Assembly: GCF_019038435.1 (NCBI RefSeq)
Contig: NZ_JAGPOX010000042.1
Span: forward strand, 1-62,247
DNA length: 62,247 bases
Direction of reading: 5' to 3'
Origin: Nocardia alni
GTDB taxonomy: Bacteria > Actinomycetota > Actinomycetes > Mycobacteriales > Mycobacteriaceae
Part shown: piece after piece, positions 41,089 to 49,973 of the stretch
Position numbering within the stretch: position 1 is the stretch's first letter
Layout: each line of letters begins with the position of its first letter
Translations under genes and position numbers: made by a program
Notes under the pieces: model-generated
What the model was told of the DNA's origin: nothing
The model's input: the letters and a program-made list of their open reading frames with translations, nothing else
The model's database searches: none

Positions 41089-41694
41089 ATGCCCGAAAAC
41101 ACCGGCCGGGGTCCTTACGCCAAGGGAATCGCCCGCAGACAGCAGATCCTGCGGGAGGCGTTGGCCGCCTATGCCGAGAGCGACAGCGCCGGGCCGTCCC
41201 TGCGGGCCATCGCCACGCGGGTGGGCCTGAGCGAACGCGGCCTGCTGCACTACTTCCCGGCCCGGGACGAACTGCTCGTCGCGATCTTCGCCGAGCGCGA
41301 CGCGTCCGATGTCGCGCACTTCGACCCGGACGCCACGATCGAGGCCCTGCCCGCGATGGTCGCGCACACCGCCCGTACGCCGGGCCTGTCGCGCCTACTT
41401 TTGGAAATGATCGCCGCGGCAACCGACGAGGGGCACGCCGCGCACCGCTACTTCACCGACCGCTATCGCGCCCTGCGTGGCGTACTCGCCGACAAGTTCC
41501 GCCACTCGGTCGAGCGGCCCGGCCCGGCGCCCCTGCCTGCCGTGGACCCGGATTTCGCGGCCCGCATCCTCACGGCGGCCTCCGACGGATTGCAGGCCCA
41601 GCGGCTCCTGGACCCGTCCATCGATCTCGAGGACGACCTCGACCGGCTGACCCGTTTGCTGTTGTCGGCCGCGTCCCGGCCGGATCGGCGATGA
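41089..41694 (+). CDS. TetR family transcriptional regulator
   Basis: 201 residues. The helix-turn-helix reads RRQQILREALAAYAE, then SLRAIATRVGLSERGLLHYFPARDELLVAIF. The C-terminal domain is TetR_C-like without a recognisable ligand. It is divergent from the secreted GH5-like gene and preceded by the perfect palindrome at 41045-41067, so it likely represses that hydrolase in response to a sugar or envelope signal (inference). Confidence 0.9.
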   Translation: MPENTGRGPYAKGIARRQQILREALAAYAESDSAGPSLRAIATRVGLSERGLLHYFPARDELLVAIFAERDASDVAHFDPDATIEALPAMVAHTARTPGLSRLLLEMIAAATDEGHAAHRYFTDRYRALRGVLADKFRHSVERPGPAPLPAVDPDFAARILTAASDGLQAQRLLDPSIDLEDDLDRLTRLLLSAASRPDRR

Positions 41695-41733
41695 GGACCC
41701 GGCGTGGCACCCCTCCGCTGCCACGCGAATTGT

Positions 41734-43479
41734 TCAGGGGCGCGGGATGTTTCGCAGGTTCAGGCGGGCTATCTCGGCGACTTCGCCTACGCCGCCGGAC
41801 AATACGAGTTTGCCGAGGCCCATCGCGAAGCCGCGTGCCTCTTCGAGGGTGAGGTGCGAGGGGACCTCCAGAGCGTCGGGGGTGGTGACCACGTCGAGCA
41901 GGGCCGGGCCGTCGTGGGCGAGGACCTCGCGAACCGCCTCGCGCAGGTCCTGCGGCTCGGTGACGCGCCGGGTGAACAGGCCCGCGGCGGCCGCGATCGC
42001 CGCGTAGTCGGCCTGTTCGTGGTCGGTTTCGAACGGAGGGTCCCCGGCGACCATCATTTCCAGGCGGACCATGCCGAGACTGGAGTTGTTGAATACCACC
42101 ACCTTCAACGGCAGGCGATGGATCTTGACGGTCAGCAGTTCGCCCAGCAGCATCGCCAAGCCGCCGTCGCCGGACAGCGAGACCACCTGACGGTCCGGAT
42201 GGGCCAGTTGCGCGCCGATGGCCATGGGCAGTGCGTTGGCCATCGATCCGTGCACGAAGGAACCGAGCAGGCGCCGGCTGCCGTTGGGTGTGAGGTAGCG
42301 GGCCGCCCAGGTGCAGCACATGCCGGTGTCGGCGGTGAAAATCGCGTCGGCGGAGGCCAGTTCGTCGACGAGGGCGGCAAGGTGCTCGGGGTGGATGGGG
42401 CTGTGGGTGGCGATGTGGGTGCTGTAGGTGTCGACGCTGTGCCGTAGCGCGCGGTCGTGGGCGTGCAGCATGTCGTCCAGGAAAGAACGATCCGTGCGCT
42501 GGGGCAGCCGGGCCAGCACCCGGTCCAGTGTGAGACCCAGGTCGGCCGCGATTCCCTGTGCCAGGGGTGCGCGACGGCCCAGGCGCGCGGGATCGATATC
42601 GATCTGAATGTTGTTGCCGGACGGGAGGAAATCGTCGTAGGGGAAGTCGGTACCCAGCAGCAGAACCAGATCGGCGGCGTGCAGCGCCTCATAGCACGCG
42701 CCGTAGCCGAGCAGGCCGGTCATGCCGACCTCGTACGGGTTGTCGTATTGCAGAATGTCCTTGCCGCGCAACGTATGTCCGACCGGGGCGTACAACCGAC
42801 CCGCCAGGGCGAGTACCTGCTCGCGGGCATCGGCACAGCCGATACCGCCGAAGATGGCGATGCGTTCGGCGTCGGCGATACGCTCGAGCAACTCGTCGAT
42901 CGCCGCGTCGTCCGGTACCGGGCGCGGCCGGGCGGTGACGGTCGTGCTGTGCTTCGGTTCGCCGTCGGAATGCGCGGCCAGAATGTCGCCGGGCAGCACC
43001 AGAACCGCCGCGCCGCGCTTACCGATCGCGCTCGCGATCGCGCTGCGGGCCAGTCGTTCCGCCTGATCGGGGTGGGCGACCGTTTCGCAGTAGTGGCTGG
43101 CCTGCGCGAACAATGCCTCCGGCTTGGTCTCCTGGAAGAAGCCGGTACCGATCTGACGGCTGTTGATATGGGAGGCCAGGGCCAGCACCGGTGCGCCGGA
43201 GCGGTGCGCGTCCATGACGCCCTGGATCAGATGGGTGTTACCCGGGCCGCAACTGCCCGCGCACACCGCCAGTCGCCCGGTGAGCTGAGCCTCGGCGGAG
43301 GCGGCGAAGGCCGCGGCCTCCTCGTTGTGCACATGCACCCATTCGACCCGGCCGTCACGGCGCACGGCGTCGCTGAACGCGTTCAGGCTGTCGCCGACCA
43401 GGCCGTAGATCCGGCGGACCCCGGCTCGGACCAGCACCTCGAGTAGGTCGTCGGCTACCGTGCGGCGCAGTGCGGTCAT
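41734..43479 (-). CDS. poxB: Pyruvate oxidase/dehydrogenase-type TPP enzyme
   Basis: 581 residues with the three-domain layout of PoxB-like enzymes: TPP pyrimidine domain (GLVGDSLN, catalytic Glu in HNEEAAAFAA, GSCGPGNTHLIQG), central FAD-type domain, and TPP diphosphate domain with GDGGLAMLLGEL to NNSSLGMV. It decarboxylates pyruvate oxidatively to acetate and CO2, passing electrons to quinone. It stands alone. A fragment of a second TPP enzyme of the same family lies at the right edge of the window. Confidence 0.9.
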   Translation of the reverse strand: MTALRRTVADDLLEVLVRAGVRRIYGLVGDSLNAFSDAVRRDGRVEWVHVHNEEAAAFAASAEAQLTGRLAVCAGSCGPGNTHLIQGVMDAHRSGAPVLALASHINSRQIGTGFFQETKPEALFAQASHYCETVAHPDQAERLARSAIASAIGKRGAAVLVLPGDILAAHSDGEPKHSTTVTARPRPVPDDAAIDELLERIADAERIAIFGGIGCADAREQVLALAGRLYAPVGHTLRGKDILQYDNPYEVGMTGLLGYGACYEALHAADLVLLLGTDFPYDDFLPSGNNIQIDIDPARLGRRAPLAQGIAADLGLTLDRVLARLPQRTDRSFLDDMLHAHDRALRHSVDTYSTHIATHSPIHPEHLAALVDELASADAIFTADTGMCCTWAARYLTPNGSRRLLGSFVHGSMANALPMAIGAQLAHPDRQVVSLSGDGGLAMLLGELLTVKIHRLPLKVVVFNNSSLGMVRLEMMVAGDPPFETDHEQADYAAIAAAAGLFTRRVTEPQDLREAVREVLAHDGPALLDVVTTPDALEVPSHLTLEEARGFAMGLGKLVLSGGVGEVAEIARLNLRNIPRP

Positions 43480-43643
43480 CTCGCTGTCCGATCGTCATGG
43501 GCCGCGGGGCGGCACAGTAGATGAGTCTGACGGCCGGACAGTACCAACTCGGCACGCCGGTTGGATACCGACATCTCGGGTGGTGACCGAGCCGTTGTCG
43601 CCGAACGGTTCACCGGCCGGGCCGCGGGCGGATCACCGCTCGA

Positions 43644-44360
43644 TCAGGTGACCTGACCGGCCTTCGGCCCCGACCGGTCGAGCAGGTCGAGATAGGTGTC
43701 GAGATGGGCCGCGCCGGTGAGCAGGTTGCGGCTGCGGGCGGTCAGGCGGGACTGCCAGGAATCCAGGAAGACCACCAGGGCGTCCGCGCCGCCCGCCTCG
43801 CGCAGCGAGTCGAGGAACTGGGCTACCTGGTGCAGGAGGTAGCCGCCACGGCGCAGTTGGCGGGCGATTTCGGCGTCGCGGACGCAGTCCGGGCCGTAGC
43901 GGCGGTAGCCGGTCGTCCGGTCGCGCTCGGGGTGCAGGATGCCCTCGGTTTCCCAGGTGCGCAGCGTGGCGGGGTGCAGGTCGAGGTGGCGCGCGAGTTC
44001 GCCCACGGTCAGCGGGGGACCGGGGATGGGGGTCGGCGCGGTGGACAGGGCGCCCAGGGCCTTCGCGACCTCGGTGCGAGTGTCGCGTTCGGCGAGCTGG
44101 GAGACGTGTGCGGCGTCGATGAGGCGGTAGGCGGATTCGGTGTCGCCGCGGTGGATCGCGCGCATGATGGCCGTCGCCTGCTGGTGGCCGTGGCCGCCGC
44201 GCAGGGCGAGGAAGGCGCGAAGGGCCTGCGCGTGCAACGGGGTGTAGCGGCGGTAGCCGGACTCGCTGCGTTCGGTCGGCGGGAGAATGCCCGCGTCGTC
44301 GTAATTGCGGATCGCCTGTGCGGACAGGCCGTGTTCGCGGGCGAGGTCGATAGGTCGCAT
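43644..44360 (-). CDS. MerR-type regulator with two MerR domains (TioE-like)
   Basis: 238 residues with two MerR helix-turn-helix units: residues ~1-70 (IDLAREHGLSAQAIRNYDDAGILPPTERS, YRRY) and ~115-185 (LTVGELARHLDLHPATLRTWETEGILHPERD, GYRRYG). This tandem arrangement is seen in TioE-like regulators. It is divergent from an erythromycin esterase homologue 113 bases away and probably controls it. Confidence 0.88.
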   Translation of the reverse strand: MRPIDLAREHGLSAQAIRNYDDAGILPPTERSESGYRRYTPLHAQALRAFLALRGGHGHQQATAIMRAIHRGDTESAYRLIDAAHVSQLAERDTRTEVAKALGALSTAPTPIPGPPLTVGELARHLDLHPATLRTWETEGILHPERDRTTGYRRYGPDCVRDAEIARQLRRGGYLLHQVAQFLDSLREAGGADALVVFLDSWQSRLTARSRNLLTGAAHLDTYLDLLDRSGPKAGQVT

Positions 44361-44473
44361 ACACCACCTCCGATTGAGGCTTGCAGTCTATCGAGGCCAG
44401 GTCGAATTCAGACAAGTCTCACTCGATTCTTCAACGATATCGTCGAGGTCAGGAGAATCCGGAAGGAGTTTTC

Positions 44474-45679
44474 ATGTCTATCGCACTGCGTGAGCTCGGT
44501 CGTCGGCTCGACGACCCGGCGAGCCTTGACCGCGCCCTCGACGAGTTGTTCGCCGCGGGGATCCCGGAGTTGCTCGCGCTCGGCGAGCCCACCCATGGGA
44601 TCGAGGCATTTCCGTTGCTGCGCAACGAAATCCTCGCTCATCTCGTCGAACGGGGATTCCGGTCGATCGCGCTGGAGATCGATTTCTTCGCCGCGTCCAT
44701 TGTCGAGGACTATGTGGCCGGTGCGGCGACACCGCTCGATACGGTGCTGGAGACCGGGTTCAGCCATCGGTTCGGAGCGGTGCCGGGCAACCGTGAGCTC
44801 GTCGAATGGCTCCGCGCGCACAACGCCGATCGCCCGTCGCGGGACCGGATTCGCTTCTACGGCTTCGACGCCCCGACGGAATCCGCGGGCGCGCCGAGTC
44901 CGCGTCGCGCGCTGACCGCGGTCATCGACTACCTGCCCGGCCCGCTGCTTCCCGCCTCGGTCCCCGACCTGGACGCGTTGCTCGGCGACGAGGCCGACTG
45001 GACGAACGAGGCTGCCATGTACGACCCGGCGGCATCCCTCGGCGACTCCGCCCGCATCGGCCCCCTGCGCATCCTCGCCGACGATCTCGCCGGTGCCCTG
45101 CGTCGCGCGGCCCCCGCCCTACGCCCCGCCGATCCGGCCGCCTACGACCTCGCCGCCGCCCACGCGCATACTGCCCAAGGCCTGCTGCGCTATCACGCGG
45201 CCATGGCCGTCCGCGCTCCCGACCGCATCGCGACCCTGCTCAGCCTGCGCGCGGAGATGATGGCCGAGAACCTGCACACGATCCTCGGGCAAGAGGCGCG
45301 CCGCGGCCCCACCCTGGTGTTCGCCCACAACGTCCACCTGCAACGACTGCGGTCCCACATGGATATCGGCGAGACACGGGCGAGTTGGGGAAGCGCCGGA
45401 GCCCTCGTCGGACTCACCCTCGAGGACCGGTATCGGTTCGTGGCGACCGACGCCAATCCCCATAGCGAGCCGGGAACCCTGCAACGCGCCCTGGCCGAGG
45501 CGACCACCCGCCGCACCCTGTTCCCAGGGCCTGCCCTTCGCGAAGCGCTTGCCCCGACGGTCATCGCGGGCGAACCCATTGTTCCAGGCCATATTCCGCT
45601 CACCCCGGCGGATATCGAGGGCGCCGACGCCGTCATCTTCATCGCCGATACCGACGGAAAACGCCATCAATACTGGTAG
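44474..45679 (+). CDS. Erythromycin esterase family protein
   Basis: 401 residues. Catalytic features of the EreA/EreB family are present: Glu and His in LGEPTHGIEAFPLLR, the Glu in IALEIDFFAA, RFYGFDAPTE, and the later His in FAHNVHLQRLRS. Family members hydrolyse macrolide lactone rings, though many homologues have other or unknown substrates. GGAAGGAG precedes the ATG. It is paired with a divergent double-MerR regulator, the layout of an inducible resistance or detoxification gene. Confidence 0.88.
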   Translation: MSIALRELGRRLDDPASLDRALDELFAAGIPELLALGEPTHGIEAFPLLRNEILAHLVERGFRSIALEIDFFAASIVEDYVAGAATPLDTVLETGFSHRFGAVPGNRELVEWLRAHNADRPSRDRIRFYGFDAPTESAGAPSPRRALTAVIDYLPGPLLPASVPDLDALLGDEADWTNEAAMYDPAASLGDSARIGPLRILADDLAGALRRAAPALRPADPAAYDLAAAHAHTAQGLLRYHAAMAVRAPDRIATLLSLRAEMMAENLHTILGQEARRGPTLVFAHNVHLQRLRSHMDIGETRASWGSAGALVGLTLEDRYRFVATDANPHSEPGTLQRALAEATTRRTLFPGPALREALAPTVIAGEPIVPGHIPLTPADIEGADAVIFIADTDGKRHQYW

Positions 45680-45776
45680 CGGCCTGCGCCTGTGTGACGT
45701 CGCCAACCCGGCCGTACGACCAGTCGAGTCGGTGCCAATGGTTGGATTCCGACGAATCGCTCTTTACGGTGAGGTA

Positions 45777-46472
45777 ATGGATTACCTTGCCGTGCTGCGG
45801 GCGAAGCTCGCCGAGTTCGGTGCGCTCATCGACGGCCCGTTGGACCTCTCGACTCGGGTGCCCGGATGTGGCGATTGGACGTTTTACGACCTGGCCGATC
45901 ATCTGGGCAATGGCAATTTGTGGGTTGCGGTCGGGGTGCGGGAAGGCCGGGGGGATCACCACGGTGAACCCGCACCCAGGGAGGTGGATCGGTTGCGGGG
46001 TTGGTTCGACGACACTGCCGAGGCTCTCGTCGCGGCGTTGTCCACCGATCCGCGGACGCCGGCCTGGACCTTCACCAGTCAGATGCCGCGGACGGTGGGT
46101 TTCTGGCAGCGGCGGCGAATGCACGAGACGCTGATGCATCTGTGGGACGGGCAGGATGCGCTCGGGAGGGCCGCGTCCTTCGAACCCGAGCTGGCCGCCG
46201 ACGGCATCGCGGAGGTGTTCGAGCTCTACGCGCCCCGCATGATCAAACACGGTGCTGCCGCGGCGCCGGACACCGCGATCCGTATTCACGCCTCCGATAC
46301 CGGCGGCGACTGGATCTACGGTCCGGGCGAGCCGAGCGCCGAATTATCCGGCCCCGCCGCGGATCTGCTGCTCGGACTGTGGGGCCGCCGGTCCCTGTCC
46401 GATCCCGTGCTCGGCTGGTCGGGCGATCGCGTCGCCGGTGAGCGCGCGTTGTCCGGACCGCTGGTGCCGTGA
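45777..46472 (+). CDS. Maleylpyruvate isomerase-family (mycothiol-dependent/DinB-fold) protein
   Basis: 231 residues. The four-helix DinB/MDMPI fold is indicated by LSTRVPGCGDWTFYDLADHLG with the first metal His, and the helix RRMHETLMHLWDGQDALG giving the further His residues. The C-terminal domain (DTAIRIHASDTGGDW, GPAADLLLGLWGR) is the typical MDMPI tail. Such proteins are mycothiol-dependent isomerases or transferases. GAGG lies just before the ATG. Substrate unknown. Confidence 0.85.
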   Translation: MDYLAVLRAKLAEFGALIDGPLDLSTRVPGCGDWTFYDLADHLGNGNLWVAVGVREGRGDHHGEPAPREVDRLRGWFDDTAEALVAALSTDPRTPAWTFTSQMPRTVGFWQRRRMHETLMHLWDGQDALGRAASFEPELAADGIAEVFELYAPRMIKHGAAAAPDTAIRIHASDTGGDWIYGPGEPSAELSGPAADLLLGLWGRRSLSDPVLGWSGDRVAGERALSGPLVP

Positions 46473-46578
46473 TGGAGATGGTCGCGCTGCCGGGCTACCG
46501 GAACCGGGCGTGGTCCGGCCGTATCCTGATGCCGGACCGGCAGACCCGACCGGTCCGCCGATAGTGAGGTAGGCGCCG

Positions 46579-47418
46579 ATGTCAGGTACACCCGATGGCT
46601 CGTACATGCCGGAAAAGCTGCCGTACTGGGCAGGGGACGGCATCGATCCGACCGTGCCGAGCCTGGCGCGCATGTACGACTACTCGCTCGGTGGCGGGAA
46701 CAATTTCGCCGTCGACCGGGAGCTGGCCGAGGCGTACCAGAAGCGGTGGCCGCACATGTTCCACGCCGCGCGATCCAACCGCGCGTTCCTGCGGCGCGTG
46801 GTGGGCTATCTGCTGGACCAGGGGGTGCGGCAATTCCTCGACATCGGCTCGGGTATCCCGACCGCCGGCAACGTGCACGAGGTCATCATCGACGCCGGCG
46901 CCGCGAACGACGTGCAGCTGATTTATGTCGACATCGATCCGATCGCGCTGATCATGAGTCATCGCCTGCTCACCGATGTGGGATGGGCCCACGCCGTGCG
47001 CGGGGACGCAAGCAACATCGACGGCATACTGACCGACCCCGAGGTCACCGAGCGTCTGGACTTCACCCGGCCTGTGGCGGTGCTGATGCTGTTGATGCTG
47101 CACGCGGTGCCCGGCCCGGCGCAGTCGCTGCTGGCCGGGCTGCCCGAGCGCCTGTCGGTCGGAAGTTATCTGGCGGTCTCCAATTCCGCTCCCAGCGACA
47201 GCTATCCCCCTGACGAATTGGCCGAATGGCTGGCCATGGGCGCGCGCACCGTGACACCGACCGTCGCCCGCACCAGCGCCGAGATCGCCGCCTTCTTCGA
47301 CGGATTCGAGTTGGTCGAGCCCGGCTTGGTACCGCTGCCGCTGTGGCGTCCCGAACCCGGACAGGAAACCACCTCCTTCTGGTACGACGCCGTCGGTGGC
47401 GTTTCCGTCAAGCTGTGA
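46579..47418 (+). CDS. SAM-dependent methyltransferase, DUF574 (PF04672) type
   Basis: 279 residues. Family markers are SLARMYDYSLGGGNNFAVDRE, RSNRAFLRRVVGYLLDQGVRQFLDIGSGIPTAGNVHE (SAM motif I) and YVDIDPIALIMSHRLL. This group is abundant in Nocardia and Streptomyces with unknown substrates. GAGG precedes the ATG. Its end overlaps the convergent methyltransferase gene by eleven bases. Confidence 0.92.
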   Translation: MSGTPDGSYMPEKLPYWAGDGIDPTVPSLARMYDYSLGGGNNFAVDRELAEAYQKRWPHMFHAARSNRAFLRRVVGYLLDQGVRQFLDIGSGIPTAGNVHEVIIDAGAANDVQLIYVDIDPIALIMSHRLLTDVGWAHAVRGDASNIDGILTDPEVTERLDFTRPVAVLMLLMLHAVPGPAQSLLAGLPERLSVGSYLAVSNSAPSDSYPPDELAEWLAMGARTVTPTVARTSAEIAAFFDGFELVEPGLVPLPLWRPEPGQETTSFWYDAVGGVSVKL

Positions 47419-48166
47419 TCGTCGACCGGAGCCGGTAGACGATGAAAGTCGGTACATCGCTCACCGGACCCAGCTCGACGGGGAACCGTTGCAGTGCCTC
47501 GGACGAGGGTCGCGCCTCGGTGATCGCGTCGATCACGAATCCGGCCGCCGCGAATTCCGCCATCACCGCGGCCAGGGGTCGCCGCCAAAAGTGTTGCGTG
47601 ACCTCGACATCGGCTTTGGTCCAGGTATCGGAGACGAGCCGGGTATCGAAGTAGTCGTCGTGCTGACCGGCGAGCGCGGGGGCGAACGGATGATCCAGCG
47701 ACAACACGATCCATCCGCCCGGACGAAGGATCTCGGCGAACGAACGAAGCGGAGTCTGCCAGTCGCGCAGATAGTGCAGCGCAAGCGAACTGGTGATCCC
47801 GTCCACCGACCGCGGCGCCAGATCCAGCGGTTGCGCCAGATCGGCCTGGAAGAAGCGGCCGCGACCGGCACACCGGGCCTCGGCCTCCGCGACCATCGCG
47901 GCGCTCAGGTCGACGCCGATCACCTCCGCCCCCTCGGACAGCAGCCACTCACACTGGGCCCCGGCCCCGCAGCCCGCGTCCAGGACCGTCAGCCCCGTCA
48001 ACGGTCGCGGAACCGAGGATCGCAGCGCCGGCCGCTCGAGCCAGCCGTTGTACGGGCCGTCATCGGTCGTCGCGGACCATACCGGCGCCAACCGGTCGTA
48101 CGCCTCGCGTGTCCGAGAAAAGTGCTCCGACTGTGTAATTCGCTCGGCATTCACAGCGACAATCAT
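47408..48166 (-). CDS. Class I SAM-dependent methyltransferase
   Basis: 252 residues. SAM-binding motif VLDAGCGAGAQCEWLLSEGAEVIGVDLS, then FFQADLAQPLDL and ALHYLRDWQTPLRSFAEILRPGGWIVLSLDHPF give a standard UbiE/Methyltransf_11 core. The start at ATG 48166 is a choice between several in-frame starts; a GTG at 48154 is also possible. Substrate unknown. Confidence 0.88.
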   Translation of the reverse strand: MIVAVNAERITQSEHFSRTREAYDRLAPVWSATTDDGPYNGWLERPALRSSVPRPLTGLTVLDAGCGAGAQCEWLLSEGAEVIGVDLSAAMVAEAEARCAGRGRFFQADLAQPLDLAPRSVDGITSSLALHYLRDWQTPLRSFAEILRPGGWIVLSLDHPFAPALAGQHDDYFDTRLVSDTWTKADVEVTQHFWRRPLAAVMAEFAAAGFVIDAITEARPSSEALQRFPVELGPVSDVPTFIVYRLRSTITA

Positions 48167-48344
48167 GCCCGCAACGATGCGGGAGCACCGCGCGAGGCGC
48201 GCTGAACGCGGGCTGACCTCGCCGATCATGTTGTGCTGAAGCGTATTTCGATTTCGATGAGGCTTTACCGCACGCTCGGCTACAGATCTCGATACAATCA
48301 CGTTCGCTCGGATCGAATATGTATGTCACGGAGGTAGTACCGAG

Positions 48345-49070
48345 GTGGGACGTCACCGGATGAAGTCGGCATCAACCGTCCGGCGGAAATCAGTTATCGC
48401 ATTATCCGGTTTGGTTCCCGGGGTGGTCTCGGTGACAGCCCTCGCGACGCAGGCATCGGCCGCCACGACCGCGCCCGAGATCCACATGGTCGCGCTGCCC
48501 ACCGGATCGGCCGGAACCGGATCGGCGGGGACCGGGTCCGCGGACTCCGGGTCGTCGAGTGGATCCGCGGGCACGGGCTCGACCGGCGGGTCGAGCGCGG
48601 CGGCGATTCCCGGGGTCGCCGAAACCGCGTACAAGGTCGCCGCGGTCGAACTCGCCGTGACACAACCCCAGTGCCACATGCCGTGGCAGTTACTCGCCGG
48701 GATCGGCCGGGTCGAGTCGCATCACGCCGACGACGGAGATGTCGACATGTTCGGGACGGCCCGGCGCTCGATCTACGGCCCGGCCCTGGACGGCACCCTG
48801 CCCGGCAACGAGGTGATTCGCAACCACGCCGGCAAATTCCTGCGGGCCGAGGGGCCGATGCAGTTCATGCCCGCGACGTGGGCGCGGTACGCGCCGCCGG
48901 GCGGCGACCCGCAGAACATTTTCGACGCGAGCTACACCGCCGGAAATTACCTCTGCTCGGGTGGGCTCGATATGCACGACTCCGCCCAGCGGACGACCGC
49001 GATCCTGCGCTACAACCACTCGATGGCCTATGTCGCCGAGGTCATGGGCTGGGCGCACCGGTACGAATAG
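48345..49070 (+). CDS. Secreted lytic transglycosylase-like protein
   Basis: 241 residues from a GTG with GGAGGT nine bases upstream (an in-frame ATG at 48360 is the alternative). A Sec signal peptide ends near ATQASA (~residue 40). A Gly/Ser/Thr linker with short repeats (GTGSAGTGSAD) covers ~50-90. The C-terminal domain is an SLT/MltB-like transglycosylase with catalytic Glu in GIGRVESHHADDG and the motif GPMQFMPATW. It would cleave peptidoglycan outside the membrane. A single Cys pair may bridge. Confidence 0.87.
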   Translation: MGRHRMKSASTVRRKSVIALSGLVPGVVSVTALATQASAATTAPEIHMVALPTGSAGTGSAGTGSADSGSSSGSAGTGSTGGSSAAAIPGVAETAYKVAAVELAVTQPQCHMPWQLLAGIGRVESHHADDGDVDMFGTARRSIYGPALDGTLPGNEVIRNHAGKFLRAEGPMQFMPATWARYAPPGGDPQNIFDASYTAGNYLCSGGLDMHDSAQRTTAILRYNHSMAYVAEVMGWAHRYE

Positions 49071-49092
49071 CGCACATGACCTGGCCGCCATT

Positions 49093-49407
49093 TCACGACC
49101 CCTCGTGCAGCGGCGTTCCGGCTCGGTCGACGATCGCGCGTAGCGCTTGGGCGTGTGCGCGCAGGCACCGGAGTCCGTGGTCGGTGGCGCGCACGGTGGT
49201 CTTGGGTATCCGGCCGGAATAGGTGCGCTGCTGCTCGATGTAGCCGTCCTTGCGCAGGGTGGTCAGCTGTTTGGACAGTGCCGAGTCCGACAGTGCGACC
49301 TCATCGCGCAGGTAGGCGAACTCGCACCACTCGGCCGCGGACAGCACCGACATGACGGCCAACCGCGTCGGGTCCGAGAGCAGCCGGTCCAGCTCCGGGC
49401 CGCTCAT
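49093..49407 (-). CDS. Winged-helix transcriptional regulator
   Basis: 104 residues, a bare winged helix of the MarR/ArsR-like HTH_27 kind: DPTRLAVMSVLSAAEWCEFAYLRDEVALSDSALSKQLTTLRKDGYIEQQRTYSGR. It overlaps the preceding membrane protein gene by four bases, so both come from the promoter at 49940-49968. The inverted operator pair there probably makes the unit self-regulating. Confidence 0.85.
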   Translation of the reverse strand: MSGPELDRLLSDPTRLAVMSVLSAAEWCEFAYLRDEVALSDSALSKQLTTLRKDGYIEQQRTYSGRIPKTTVRATDHGLRCLRAHAQALRAIVDRAGTPLHEGS

Positions 49408-49907
49408 AGGTCCGCGCGCTGCCCTTCGACCGTGAGCACTCGCTGGCTCAGGGCGAACAGTCCGGTGGCCACGGCTGCGTAGAGTACGCCGGCGACCGTG
49501 TTCGGATAGCCGGGGACACCGAGTGCCGAGGCGATGGAGTGGCTCAGGCTCTCGCCGTACCGCGCGATCAGCCAGCCGATCACCGCCACGGCGAACAGCA
49601 TGGCGATCAGGTCTCGTGGCGCCATCGACTGTCTCGGGGCCACCCCGCGTAGCAGGCTCAGCGGAGCCGCACGGCCGGCGATCCTGACCACCAGCGTGGC
49701 CAGCAGCGCGACCAGGATCGCGGCCGCGATCACCTTGGCGCCACCGATTCCCACGAAATCGTTCGCCGCCGTCGCCCCCGCGGAGAAGACGAATATCGCC
49801 GCGTAGTACCAGCCCGGCACCCGCGTCGCCCGCCTGGTTCGCCGCTGATGCGTCCGCATCAGCGCGAGCGCTTCCTCCGCCTGTCGTCGATCCTCGAACT
49901 CGCTCAC
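49404..49907 (-). CDS. Small membrane protein, about four transmembrane segments
   Basis: 167 residues. A charged N-terminus (~30 residues) precedes hydrophobic segments near residues 33-52, 58-78, 98-116 and 132-152. I do not recognise a specific family; similar membrane proteins are often encoded with a small winged-helix regulator. GGAG precedes the start at 49907. Co-transcribed with the regulator gene. Confidence 0.75.
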   Translation of the reverse strand: MSEFEDRRQAEEALALMRTHQRRTRRATRVPGWYYAAIFVFSAGATAANDFVGIGGAKVIAAAILVALLATLVVRIAGRAAPLSLLRGVAPRQSMAPRDLIAMLFAVAVIGWLIARYGESLSHSIASALGVPGYPNTVAGVLYAAVATGLFALSQRVLTVEGQRADL

Positions 49908-49922
49908 CGCTGTCTCCTGTCT

Positions 49923-49973
49923 ACTACTTGCCTAAGTGGAAAGTACATACTCTTTTCTAATTAGGCAAGTAGT
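49923..49973 (-). promoter_or_regulatory. Promoter flanked by 13-base inverted repeats
   Basis: ACTACTTGCCTAA (49923-49935) and its exact complement (49961-49973) bracket a minus-strand promoter: -35 TTGCCT (complement of 49963-49968), 17 bases, -10 TACTTT (complement of 49940-49945). One arm covers the -35 box, the other lies at the likely start of transcription. Each arm contains the minor palindrome ACTT-4-AAGT or a variant. The right arm also carries the stop codon of the SDR gene. Confidence 0.65.
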
